This document shows, in pieces, positions 44,979 through 53,344 of a DNA stretch of 64,000 bases (within the stretch, counting starts at the first letter, position 1; each line of letters opens with the position of its first letter). Position numbers and translations under genes: made by a program. This DNA comes from Kribbella pratensis. Its GTDB lineage: Bacteria; Actinomycetota; Actinomycetes; Propionibacteriales; Kribbellaceae. The stretch is from the NCBI RefSeq assembly GCF_004366075.1, contig NZ_SODU01000001.1, forward strand, positions 2,315,134 to 2,379,133, read 5' to 3'. Under the pieces are notes generated by a model that saw only the letters and a program-made list of their open reading frames with translations, was not told the origin of the DNA and searched no databases.

Positions 44979-45734
44979 ATGGACGAGCGGCTGGAGGGTG
45001 GTTTCGACGGTGGGGCCTCATTGGTCGATGGCGTCGTACGGCGTACCGCGGGAGCCTGGACGTCCTCGGTCCATGCGCTCCTGGGTCATCTCGAGGCTGC
45101 TGGGTTCTCGGGCGCACCACGGCCGTTGGGTGTCGACGCCGACGGACGGGAGATGGTCAGCTATCTGCCCGGGCAGACGGTCGGGAACACGCGGCCCTGG
45201 CCGTCGTGGACACACAGCTCCTCGGCTTTGACCGACGTTGCACGATGGCTGCGGCGCTATCACGCGGCCGTTGCCGACTTCGTTCCGCCGCAAGATGCGC
45301 GCTGGCGCGAAGGAGAAGCGTGGCGGCCAGGCATGATCGTCGCGCACAACGACGCAGCGCCGTACAACGCGGTATGGAACAGCGACGGCCTGGTCGGATT
45401 CGTCGACTGGGACATGGCCGGGCCGGTACGCGTCGAGCTGGACGTCGCCTGGGTCGCCTTTTCCTGGACGCCACTGCATGCTCCACACGTCGTGGCCGCC
45501 GAAGGCTTCACCGACTTCGACGCACGCCTGGCCCGACTCTCCCTGTTTCTCCGCGAATACCACTGGCAAGGCACCACCCGCGACATCCTCGACCTCATCG
45601 CCGAACGCCTGACCCTGCAGCTGACCCTGATGACACAAGCCGCCTCCAGCGACCCCACCTACCAACGAATGCTGGCGGCCGGCCGAGACCACGACCTGAC
45701 AGTCGCTCTCAACCAACTAGTCGACCTCCGCTGA
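44979..45734 (+). CDS. Aminoglycoside phosphotransferase (APH)-family kinase
   Basis: A 251-residue APH-fold small-molecule kinase. The catalytic loop reads MIVAHNDAAPYNAVW and the metal-binding Asp is in GFVDWDMAGP. The start ATG at 44979 gives MDERLEGGFDGGASL with AGG nine bases upstream. Members phosphorylate aminoglycosides, homoserine, choline or sugars; the substrate here is unknown. It lies inside the 1.5 kb segment flanked by duplicate terminators. Confidence 0.78.
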   Translation: MDERLEGGFDGGASLVDGVVRRTAGAWTSSVHALLGHLEAAGFSGAPRPLGVDADGREMVSYLPGQTVGNTRPWPSWTHSSSALTDVARWLRRYHAAVADFVPPQDARWREGEAWRPGMIVAHNDAAPYNAVWNSDGLVGFVDWDMAGPVRVELDVAWVAFSWTPLHAPHVVAAEGFTDFDARLARLSLFLREYHWQGTTRDILDLIAERLTLQLTLMTQAASSDPTYQRMLAAGRDHDLTVALNQLVDLR

Positions 45735-45753
45735 TCCTCGTTCCCTGCGTGAT

Positions 45754-45787
45754 CCGCAGGCCTTCCGTCGCGACGGAAGGCCTGCGG
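45754..45787. terminator. Terminator hairpin, copy 2
   Basis: The same 17-base arm CCGCAGGCCTTCCGTCG meets its complement with no loop. It sits between the convergent APH-type kinase and the NAD(P)-binding gene. Confidence 0.75.
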
Positions 45788-45798
45788 CGTCTGCTGGT

Positions 45799-46446
45799 TC
45801 AGTAAGCGACCGTGAAGCGGGTGCGGTGGTGTTTGGGGGTCTCGAGTTCGTCGGCGAAGGCGATCGCGTAGTCCGGGCCGGAGATCTGGGAGACGCCGTT
45901 CTCGTCGCGCAGCAGGATGTCGTCGCCGATTCGGAACTTGCCGGTGCGGGTCCCCGGGTTGAACGATCCGTACAGCATCGGCGGGCTCAGGTAGAACCAG
46001 TCGGCGTCCACCGTGGTGCTACGCAGTACGTCGAGGGCCCGAGCGTGAGCTTGTGCTTCACCGAGGTACTCGGCCGGCCACTCGGGCAGGTCCAGCACCA
46101 GCGGACCGCCCGGCGAGGCAGCGAGGCTGCCGGTTCCACCGACCACGCCGAGGCGCGCGCCGGTTTCGGCTGCGGCCTGGAGCATGGTCGGTACGACGTC
46201 CTTCAGCTCCGGGGCTCCTGGCGGGATCGAGGGAATCGCGAGCACGATGACGTCGGCGCCCTTGCTGACGTCCCGGACGAACGCCTCGTCGTACGCCGAT
46301 CCTGCAGTGGCCGTGAGTCGTGGATGTTCGGGTAGTTTGCTGACGTCGCGGGCTACGCCGATCACGCTGTGACCGCGGTTCAGCAGTTCCTCGGTGATCT
46401 GGCCGCCGGCGTAACCGGTCGCGCCGAAGACGACGACTGTGGACAT
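45799..46446 (-). CDS. NAD(P)-binding atypical SDR (YwnB-like)
   Basis: A 215-residue NAD(P)H-binding protein beginning MSTVVVFGATGYAGGQITEEL with the GxTGxxG-type motif; the start ATG at 46446 has GAGGAG upstream. Such proteins are often NADPH-dependent reductases or flavin reductases of unknown substrate. It follows the CGNR regulator by 11 bp. Confidence 0.8.
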   Translation of the reverse strand: MSTVVVFGATGYAGGQITEELLNRGHSVIGVARDVSKLPEHPRLTATAGSAYDEAFVRDVSKGADVIVLAIPSIPPGAPELKDVVPTMLQAAAETGARLGVVGGTGSLAASPGGPLVLDLPEWPAEYLGEAQAHARALDVLRSTTVDADWFYLSPPMLYGSFNPGTRTGKFRIGDDILLRDENGVSQISGPDYAIAFADELETPKHHRTRFTVAY

Positions 46447-46457
46447 AGGGGTACTCC

Positions 46458-47051
46458 TCATTGTTGGTTTTTGCGCCGGGTGCGGGACGCCCGGAGGTTC
46501 GGGGCGTTGCCGCACACCTTGGAGTCGTGCCAGACGCGTGCCTGGTTGCGTGACTCGTCGTAGAAGCTGACGCCGCAGCGCGTTCCCGCGCAGGACTTCA
46601 ACCGCGGCAGCGTTCCGTTGCTGTGGGCAAGCAACAACTCCATGGACACCAGCGCGGCCACACCCTCCCAGCCGCGCTCCACGGGTCGGTAGCCGACATG
46701 CCCGTCCGGTTCGAGCTGCAGCCGGATGTCGACCGGCACCAACTCCGCAGGCGCGGTAGCCGGCGGGTGGACATGCTCTGCCTGTGCTCGAGTCGCCTGC
46801 CGCAGTTGTTCACGCAGACGTCTGAGCGGCGGGAGGTCGGCCTCGCTCAGCCACAGGTCCGGCACCGGTTTGCCGGTTGCATCCGCCCACCGAGTCAGCG
46901 CATCCCGTAACCAGTTGTTCGCGGCGGCCGGATCAGCAAGCTGGTCGTCGGTTCCCTGCAACTCGTCGAGCGCCGTGTTCACCAACTCCTGCGCCAGCCG
47001 CAACCCACCCGGCGCCAACACCAGCCCGAACCGCGCCGTATTCAATGACAT
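46458..47051 (-). CDS. ABATE/CGNR-type transcriptional regulator
   Basis: A 197-residue protein with an N-terminal ABATE domain and a C-terminal zinc-finger. The zinc-finger region reads RLKSCAGTRCGVSFYDESR and VCGNAPNLRASRTRRK. The name-giving CGNR motif is CGNA here, so the Arg is replaced. It probably regulates the reductase gene 11 bp downstream. The start ATG at 47051 follows TATAGG by 8 bases and the mRNA may be leaderless. Confidence 0.82.
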   Translation of the reverse strand: MSLNTARFGLVLAPGGLRLAQELVNTALDELQGTDDQLADPAAANNWLRDALTRWADATGKPVPDLWLSEADLPPLRRLREQLRQATRAQAEHVHPPATAPAELVPVDIRLQLEPDGHVGYRPVERGWEGVAALVSMELLLAHSNGTLPRLKSCAGTRCGVSFYDESRNQARVWHDSKVCGNAPNLRASRTRRKNQQ

Positions 47052-47185
47052 AACCAAAGCCTATACGCCTATGTCACCCCAAACAAGGCACAGCCATTTC
47101 GCCACCATCAAGGCATGGGCTGCTGTGCTCCCATGACGACAACCGCCGCTTAGCGGCGGTACCGCAGTTCCTGCAACCGCGGCCG

Positions 47186-47425
47186 GTGCCTGCCCCGCAT
47201 GGACAGTGCCAGGACGTACCGCCGGATCAGTGTCCTGCCAGCAGTCGTCCTGCCCTGATGGTCGGGCTCCCGGGGCTGGGAAAACCACCCGGGTCGACCG
47301 ACGAGGACCTGAACCGCACACACAACGAGCACATCGCACTGGTCGACGCGATCGCCGCCGGCGACTCCGCCGTCACCGAACCCGCGGCCCGGTCACTCTG
47401 CGGGATCCGGGGAGCACGTACCTGA
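47186..47425 (+). pseudogene. Degenerate region with GntR/FCD and kinase-like fragments
   Basis: DLNRTHNEHIALVDAIAAGD followed by SAVTEPAARS resembles the last helix block of an FCD-type GntR regulator. Just upstream, VGLPG in one frame and GAGKTTRV in the next resemble a P-loop of a small kinase. No intact gene can be built here. This is debris between the CGNR unit and the larA gene. Confidence 0.45.
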
Positions 47426-47430
47426 GGCAG

Positions 47431-48711
47431 CTAGTGCTCTCGTGCCAGGTACGGGATGGTTTGTGGTCCTTCCGGGAGGACGCACATCGTCGCGCCCGGG
47501 CCGGCGGCCGCGAGGGCCTCCGCGGCGGTTGCCGAGATGTCGTGCGTCTGCTCGAGCTGGACGGCGGCGAGGTCCGCGTCACTCAGGTATCCGGTGTGCA
47601 TGACGACCCGATTCGCCGACTGGATCTTGGCCTGGATCTGTATCTGCCATTGATCGGGAACGGTGACCGACCGGGAGGCGATCTCTGTCAGCAGCGCCTG
47701 CGGCGAAGGAGCCGTCTCGAGGGTCTTGCGGTACAGGCCGTGGTCGGGGAAGCCGTCACGGCACTCGGCCGCACAGATGATCGTTCCGCCCGGCCGGACG
47801 ACTTGATAGGCGGCCGACATGCCCTTGACGGCCTGGTACAGGTTCTGGTCGAGCGGGAAGCCGGAGTTCGTGGTCACGACGACATCGAACCGTCTGTCGA
47901 CGGGCCGCATCGCGATGTGGCGCGCGAAGGACGCCGCGGCCGCGTGCATCGGCAGCAGATCACCGCCGAACGCCGCGACGATGTCCTTGTCCCGGTTCAG
48001 TACGACGTCCAGCGCGAACGTCACGCCGGTCGCCTCGGCGATGGCTCGGACGTCGTCGTGAACCGGGTTGCCCTTCGTGACACCCCAGGTCGCCCTCGAG
48101 TCACCGATCCTCGATGCGTCGTGCAGGACCAGGACCGTCTCCAGGCCGGCGAGGCCGGGCGCCACCAGTTTCGGGCCTCCGGAGAAACCCGCGAAGAAGT
48201 GCGGCTCGACGAAACCGGTGGTGATCCTGACGTCCGCCTCGGTCCACTCCCGGTTCAGCCACACCGGTACGTCGTTGCCGTGCGTGCCGCGCCAAACCAA
48301 CTGTGACGAATCCCGGCTGTCGTGGTTCACGATACGCACCGAATCTGCGATCTCGTCACCGAACATCAGGCGGAGTTCAGCCTCGGTGTTTCCACGGTGG
48401 GTGCCGGTAGCGACCAGGACGACGACGTCGTCCAGGGCCACGATTCCGTCCAGCTCCTCGAGGATGGCAGGAATCATCAATTGCCGCGGCTGTGGCCGGG
48501 TACCGTCACAGGCCGAGATGGCTACCGACTGCCCGGGGCGAACCCGCTCACGCAACGGCGGGCCGGCCACCGGCTCGCGCAGCGCCATGCGAAGGGCCTT
48601 CAGTTGGTCGGCAGCCGCGACACTGTGCATTGGTTCGACAACCGTCGTCACATCCGGGTCTACTGCCAGTCGCAATCCGTTGTCGCCGTACGCCAGTCGC
48701 ACGTCGGTCAT
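47431..48711 (-). CDS. larA: LarA-family nickel-dependent racemase/epimerase
   Basis: A 426-residue protein of the lactate racemase family. Taking ATG at 48711 as start, it has H105 (ATGTHRG), H171 and K181 in EPHFFAGFSGGPKLVAPG, and H197 (VLVLHDAS). These match the lactate racemase residues His108, His174, Lys184 (covalent NPN cofactor) and His200 with a constant offset of three. It therefore binds the nickel-pincer cofactor. Family members racemise lactate, malate or other 2-hydroxy acids, or epimerise sugar acids. The start overlaps the GH127 stop by one base (TGATG), pointing to a sugar-acid substrate. LarB/C/E are not in the window. Confidence 0.85.
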   Translation of the reverse strand: MTDVRLAYGDNGLRLAVDPDVTTVVEPMHSVAAADQLKALRMALREPVAGPPLRERVRPGQSVAISACDGTRPQPRQLMIPAILEELDGIVALDDVVVLVATGTHRGNTEAELRLMFGDEIADSVRIVNHDSRDSSQLVWRGTHGNDVPVWLNREWTEADVRITTGFVEPHFFAGFSGGPKLVAPGLAGLETVLVLHDASRIGDSRATWGVTKGNPVHDDVRAIAEATGVTFALDVVLNRDKDIVAAFGGDLLPMHAAAASFARHIAMRPVDRRFDVVVTTNSGFPLDQNLYQAVKGMSAAYQVVRPGGTIICAAECRDGFPDHGLYRKTLETAPSPQALLTEIASRSVTVPDQWQIQIQAKIQSANRVVMHTGYLSDADLAAVQLEQTHDISATAAEALAAAGPGATMCVLPEGPQTIPYLAREH

Positions 48712-50627
48712 CAAGGCATCTCCCGATCAGAAGCTCTTTGGGCCTGCAGGGGGAAGTAGACGGTGTACGGCTCGTCGCGGATTTCGGCGAGCGGGACGAA
48801 GCGGATGCCTGTCGGCTGACCCACGGTTCGATAGGTCCCCGTCCGCCACCAACTGTGGTGTCGTTCCTGGTCGGGTGTGAGGAAACTCGTCGGCTCGTCC
48901 GGTTCGCCGAACAGGACGGACTCTTGGCTGGTCAGACCGGCAAGGACCACTGGGCCGTCGAGCACCGCGACCGTATCGGGCTGATCCGCCAATGGCACTG
49001 TGCTCAGCTCTGACCCCACGGTCAGCCGAATGTGCTGGCTGCTCCAGACCTGCGAGGCGACAATCCAGCTGTTGTCCACAGTCACCGGCACCGGCTTGCC
49101 GTCGATCTCGAGCATCGGTGCCCCGACGGCCCACGACGGAACCCGAAGCCTGAGCTCGAACCTCGACGGCCGATGGCAGTGAACGTCGACAACGTAGACG
49201 CGGTGGTTCGGCCGCCGCGGCGGTAGCGGTCGTGACAGCAATTCCTGGATTCCGGCGGCACCGTGGAGGGTCTGTCGTTGCCCGAGGACGACCCCTTCCT
49301 CGGGGTCGGCCGAGATGGTGACCTGGACACGTCCGCCGAACAGATCGGGCCAGGTCGTGACCGAGTTCAGGTACTGGCTGATCGAGATCCCGGTGCCGTC
49401 GACGTACAGCGCGGCCTCGTCGATCGAGGCGTGTGCCTGGAGCAACGTTCCGTGGCAGCACCAGCAGTCCTCGGTCGGCCGGCCCCACTGCTTGCGGCTT
49501 CCGGCTGCCAAGGGCAGGAAGTACGCCGGCATGCCGGTATCCGGGTGCTGCTGCGCCCAGATACCGTTGACCAGGTTGCGTTCCCAGTAGTCGGCGTACC
49601 GGTGATCGCCGGTCCAGCGGAACAAGACGGCGGCGAGTCGCATCAGGTTGTAAACAAGGCAATGCTCCTGCACCGCGTGGAGACGTGCGGACTGTTCACC
49701 CGGCGGCTGCCAGACCTCGCCGCAACTGCTGCCGCCCGTGCAGTAGGTTCCACGCGTTTCCACAGCAGCGTTCCAGAAGGCCTCGACGATGTCGCGCCAG
49801 CGCTGCACGCCAGTGACCTCCCACGCCCGCGCGGCGCCCAAGATCTCTGCGATCTGGGTGTTCGCATGCTTGTTGGTCAGCACATCGATACCGGCGAGCA
49901 GCGGCTCGAAGAACCGCGGACGGTCGTAGCGCTCGACGAGATCGGCGGCGCGCTGGTCGCCGGTGAACGCGAGGAGGTCCGCCCACACCTCGAGCATCCC
50001 ACCCGTCTCCTGGTCGAGTACGTCGTCCAACTGTTCGCGCGACAGCTTCCCGGTCCAGTCGTGGAACCAACCGGCGAAGGCCGAAACCACGCCGAGGGCC
50101 TCTTCGTTGCCGGCGATCCGGTACTGATCGAGCAATCCCATCAGCGTCTTGTGGACGACGTACTGCGGAGCCCACACCGGCTTGCCCGCGACCAGCCGTT
50201 CGAAGTACGCCGGTGGGATGGACGCCGCCCATCGTCCGCCGTTGGCGCGCTGGCACGCGGCGAGCTCAGCGACGATCATGGACGCTCGAGCGGCTACCTC
50301 AGGGTCCTGGCGGCCGATCCGGGCCGCTGCGGACAGCCAATGCCCGAGGATGTGCCCACGCAACTCGCAGGTGATCGACTCCCAGCCCCAGTGCCAGTCC
50401 TCCGGCCCGTCGGCGGCCGCGGCGCCGATCGTCGTACCCCACGACCCGGAGTAGCTCCACAGGCCGGCCTCCGCACGGTACGGCCGCAGCAGGTTGCCGG
50501 CGCTGAGACTCCGTAGGTAGCGCGTGTTCAGCCGCCATCGATCCTTCGCCGGTCCGTCCGTCAGCCCCGTCTGCCCACCCGACCCAACGACCGTCCGCAG
50601 CAACCCCGCGTCAGACATCCGCGACAT
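48711..50627 (-). CDS. GH127-family glycosidase (beta-L-arabinofuranosidase-like)
   Basis: A 638-residue alpha/alpha-barrel enzyme without signal peptide. The zinc-thiolate catalytic site is visible as CWCCHGT (the cysteine cluster) and CGEVW (the glutamate). GH127 members cleave terminal beta-L-arabinofuranosides. A cytoplasmic enzyme like this would act on imported oligosaccharides. It is the first gene of the unit with larA, coupled by TGATG. Related GH146 and unclassified families share the motif, so sugar specificity is tentative. Confidence 0.82.
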   Translation of the reverse strand: MSRMSDAGLLRTVVGSGGQTGLTDGPAKDRWRLNTRYLRSLSAGNLLRPYRAEAGLWSYSGSWGTTIGAAAADGPEDWHWGWESITCELRGHILGHWLSAAARIGRQDPEVAARASMIVAELAACQRANGGRWAASIPPAYFERLVAGKPVWAPQYVVHKTLMGLLDQYRIAGNEEALGVVSAFAGWFHDWTGKLSREQLDDVLDQETGGMLEVWADLLAFTGDQRAADLVERYDRPRFFEPLLAGIDVLTNKHANTQIAEILGAARAWEVTGVQRWRDIVEAFWNAAVETRGTYCTGGSSCGEVWQPPGEQSARLHAVQEHCLVYNLMRLAAVLFRWTGDHRYADYWERNLVNGIWAQQHPDTGMPAYFLPLAAGSRKQWGRPTEDCWCCHGTLLQAHASIDEAALYVDGTGISISQYLNSVTTWPDLFGGRVQVTISADPEEGVVLGQRQTLHGAAGIQELLSRPLPPRRPNHRVYVVDVHCHRPSRFELRLRVPSWAVGAPMLEIDGKPVPVTVDNSWIVASQVWSSQHIRLTVGSELSTVPLADQPDTVAVLDGPVVLAGLTSQESVLFGEPDEPTSFLTPDQERHHSWWRTGTYRTVGQPTGIRFVPLAEIRDEPYTVYFPLQAQRASDREMP

Positions 50628-50784
50628 CTCACTCGATCCGCAGGCCGACAGCCAGGCAGTTCGTCATGGCAGGCTCCCTCGCAATCGGCGATAGATGGGA
50701 TCTTTCTTCCCCTCCGGCGTCGTCCAGTATGACCTACTCTCCACAGTACCGCCATGACCACTAGAAAATCATGGGATCAATATG

Positions 50785-50832
50785 TGCTCGATCAAGCACC
50801 AGTCTCAAGCGAAGTTCCGCGATCACGACGGC
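50785..50832 (+). pseudogene. Second integrase-like fragment
   Basis: One frame reads CSIKHQSQAKFRDHDG, strikingly like AVKHKSQARFRDYDG of the integrase remnant at 29.5 kb, with about three quarters of the bases identical over 42. It is only 16 codons long and out of any open gene. It suggests the right side of an old insertion, or a second element. Confidence 0.45.
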
Positions 50833-50851
50833 GGCTGTTGGTCGGCGGCGG

Positions 50852-51859
50852 CTAGCTCGAGCTGCGTCGCGCCGTGCTGAAGCGGCGCTGGTACGCGGCC
50901 GGCGAGATCGCCAGCTCGCGAGCGAAGACTCGACGCAGACTCTCGTAGCTCGGGAAGCCGGCGCGCGCAGCCGCCTGCGTCGCGGTGTGGCCCTGGTCGA
51001 GCAACGCCTTGGCCAGGTCGAACCGGATCAGCTCCACGTACCGTGTCGGCGTGGTGGCCAGTTCGTCGTGGAAGAGCCGGGTGAGGTGCCGCGGGCTCAC
51101 GTTGAGGTGCCGAGCGAGTTCGGCGAGGGAGTAGTCGCCGGACGGATCGGCCGTCACCAGATCGACGATCGTACGCAGCGCCGGCGTTCTCGGCGGCGGG
51201 CCCTGCAGAGGGACGGAGAACTGCGACTGACCGCCCGAGCGCTGCAGGTACACGACGAGGTGACGGGCCGCGTTCCGGGTCAGCTCGGGCCCGTGGTCCT
51301 CCTCGACGAGTGCCAGCGCCAGGTCGATGCCGGCACTCACGCCCGCCGACGTGTACGTCGTACCGTCGCGGACGTAGATCGAGTCGGGCTCGACCGTCGT
51401 CGAGGGGTGCCGGTCGGCGAGTTCGTGTGCCACCTTCCAGTGCGTCGTGGCCCGCTTGCCGTCGAGCAGTCCGGCCGCGCCCAGGACGAACGCGCCCGTG
51501 CAGATCGATCCCACCCGGCCCGCACGTGCAGCCAGTGTGCGGGCCGCCTCGACCACGTCGCGGTCGATCGCGGTTCGGGGGTAGACATCGCCACCGGCGA
51601 CCAGGAACGTGTCGGCGGCCGGCGCCGCGCCGGTGTCGCCGTCGACATCCATGCGGATGCCGATCGACGAGGTGACGGGCTGACCAGTCGGCGACACCAG
51701 TACCACCTGGTACTCGGCGCCCAACCGATTGGCTTCGGCGAACACGTCGGCCGGACCCGCGATATCGAGCAACTTGACGCCGTCGTACACGAGGATCGCC
51801 ACCTGGTGCGGCCCGGACGACACCTGTGGGGCAGGCGTGTCCGGATGCGGGTGGTTCAT
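50852..51859 (-). CDS. GlxA-type AraC regulator (DJ-1/PfpI domain)
   Basis: A 335-residue regulator with an N-terminal DJ-1/PfpI-like domain (VAILVYDGVKLLDIAGPADVF ... SICTGAFVLGAAGLLDGKRATTHW) and a C-terminal AraC double helix-turn-helix (YSLAELARHLNVSPRHLTRLFHDEL, and YESLRRVFARELAISPAAYQRRF). It is divergent from the HD-domain gene and likely controls it. Start ATG at 51859 is the first good methionine; no strong ribosome site is visible. Confidence 0.88.
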   Translation of the reverse strand: MNHPHPDTPAPQVSSGPHQVAILVYDGVKLLDIAGPADVFAEANRLGAEYQVVLVSPTGQPVTSSIGIRMDVDGDTGAAPAADTFLVAGGDVYPRTAIDRDVVEAARTLAARAGRVGSICTGAFVLGAAGLLDGKRATTHWKVAHELADRHPSTTVEPDSIYVRDGTTYTSAGVSAGIDLALALVEEDHGPELTRNAARHLVVYLQRSGGQSQFSVPLQGPPPRTPALRTIVDLVTADPSGDYSLAELARHLNVSPRHLTRLFHDELATTPTRYVELIRFDLAKALLDQGHTATQAAARAGFPSYESLRRVFARELAISPAAYQRRFSTARRSSS

Positions 51860-51952
51860 GGCCGTACCGAGGCGGCGCGCGAGACGGGGAGTGCGTGACC
51901 GTGGAGACCGGGCGAACCGTTCGCCGCAACGACACCGGAAAGTGCAAGGTCC

Positions 51953-52591
51953 ATGACCGAGATCATCGCAGCAGTGCGCATCCCCGAGACACCAGCGGCC
52001 GCCGAAGCCGCGCAGTGGGTCCGCGAGCACTCCAGCCCGCTCATCTATCACCACTCCCGGCGGGTGTTCGTCTTCGGGATGCTGCACGCCCGGCTGCTGG
52101 GGCTGGAGCCGGATCCGGAGCTGGTCTACCTGTCCGCCCTCTTTCACGACGCCGGCCTGCTCACGCCGTTCTCCGGTACCGAGCAGCGGTTCGAGCTGGA
52201 CGGCGCGGAACACGCCCGCCGGTTCCTGCTGGAGCGCGGATTCAGCAAGGGCGCGGCGGATGTGGTGTGGACGGCCATCGCGCTGCACACGACGCCGGAG
52301 GTGCCCAGCCGGATGGGGCCGGAGATCGCCGTCACGACGTACGGCGTGATGACCGACGCGATCGGCTTTGGTCTCGACCAGCTGGAACCGGCGGACGTGG
52401 CGGCGGTGACGGCGGCCGATCCGCGCGGGGATTTCAAGCAGGAGTTCCTGCAGACGTTCGTCGACGCGCTGAAGGACCGGCCGGACACCACCTTCGGCAC
52501 GATGAACGCCGACGTACTGGCGGAATTCGTACCGGGCTTCCGTCGGCTCAGCGTGGTCGACCGCGTCCGGTCAGCCCCCTGGCCGACCTGA
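51953..52591 (+). CDS. HD-domain hydrolase (cyanamide hydratase-like)
   Basis: A 212-residue HD-domain metal enzyme. The metal residues are H34 (YHHSRRVF) and the HD pair H65-D66 in ALFHDAGLL, with a later IALHT motif. The YHHSRRV and GLL-region pattern resembles cyanamide hydratase-type HD proteins. The gene is divergent from the GlxA-type regulator; GlxA-type proteins often regulate nearby nitrogen-compound hydrolases. The substrate is unproven. Confidence 0.8.
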   Translation: MTEIIAAVRIPETPAAAEAAQWVREHSSPLIYHHSRRVFVFGMLHARLLGLEPDPELVYLSALFHDAGLLTPFSGTEQRFELDGAEHARRFLLERGFSKGAADVVWTAIALHTTPEVPSRMGPEIAVTTYGVMTDAIGFGLDQLEPADVAAVTAADPRGDFKQEFLQTFVDALKDRPDTTFGTMNADVLAEFVPGFRRLSVVDRVRSAPWPT

Positions 52592-52698
52592 GCCGCCACG
52601 CGCCGAGCTCAAGATCGACAACCGGCCGGCAACTCGACGTTGCTCCATTTGCCGCAAACCCACGGGCCGTAGGCCCAACCCGAACAATCGGAGGAATC

Positions 52699-53157
52699 GT
52701 GACGAACACGCAGCGGGTCAGCATCGACAAGCAGCACCCGACCGCCTACAAAGCCCTCATCGCATTGTCCGTGGAGGCGGAGAACAACGCCGCCGCGGCC
52801 GGCCTCGACCCGCTCCTGGTCGAGCTGGTGAGGATCCGCGCTTCCCAGATCAACGGCTGCGCGTTCTGCCTGCGCATGCACACCGGTGATGCCCGGAAGA
52901 AGGGCGAAAATCCCGACCGGATCGCCGTACTGCCCGCCTGGGAGGAGACCGGCTACTTCTCCGAGACCGACCGCGCCGCCCTGCGCCTGACCGAAGCGAT
53001 CACCCTCGTGTCGGACGGGCACGTCAGCGACGCCGACTACGACGCCGCCGCGGCCGCCCTCACCCCGGTCCAGATCTCGGCCGTCGCCTGGCTGGTCACA
53101 GTGATCAACGCCTTCAACCGCGTCGCCATCACCAGTCGGTACCCTGTCGCCGGCTGA
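52699..53157 (+). CDS. AhpD-like carboxymuconolactone decarboxylase-family protein
   Basis: A 152-residue helical protein with the peroxidase-type motif C54-x-x-C57 and H61 in INGCAFCLRMHTGDARKKGE. It reduces peroxides or acts in disulfide relay. The start GTG at 52699 has GGAGGA upstream, giving VTNTQRVSIDKQHPTAYKAL. It stands 107 bp after the HD gene and could share its transcript. Confidence 0.88.
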   Translation: MTNTQRVSIDKQHPTAYKALIALSVEAENNAAAAGLDPLLVELVRIRASQINGCAFCLRMHTGDARKKGENPDRIAVLPAWEETGYFSETDRAALRLTEAITLVSDGHVSDADYDAAAAALTPVQISAVAWLVTVINAFNRVAITSRYPVAG

Positions 53158-53344
53158 CCGCGAGGGCATCGCGGCCGTCGCCAGGCGCCAGCAGGCTGGT
53201 CGCCTTCGCGATGGCCTCACCGGAACCACCGAAAGTAGACCGTAAGGGTCGTCGCCAAGTCATCAGCCATGCTTGGCTGGTGTGTGGTCGTTCGTGAGTG
53301 GACGAGAGGAGGAGGGGATCACCGGTTGGTGGCCCTGACAGCTG

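Noticed and set aside
29232..50852. Second copy of the tRNA-Lys 3' end as an attachment repeat
   Set aside because: I looked for GGTTCGAGTCCCTGGCGGCGC downstream and did not see it within the window.
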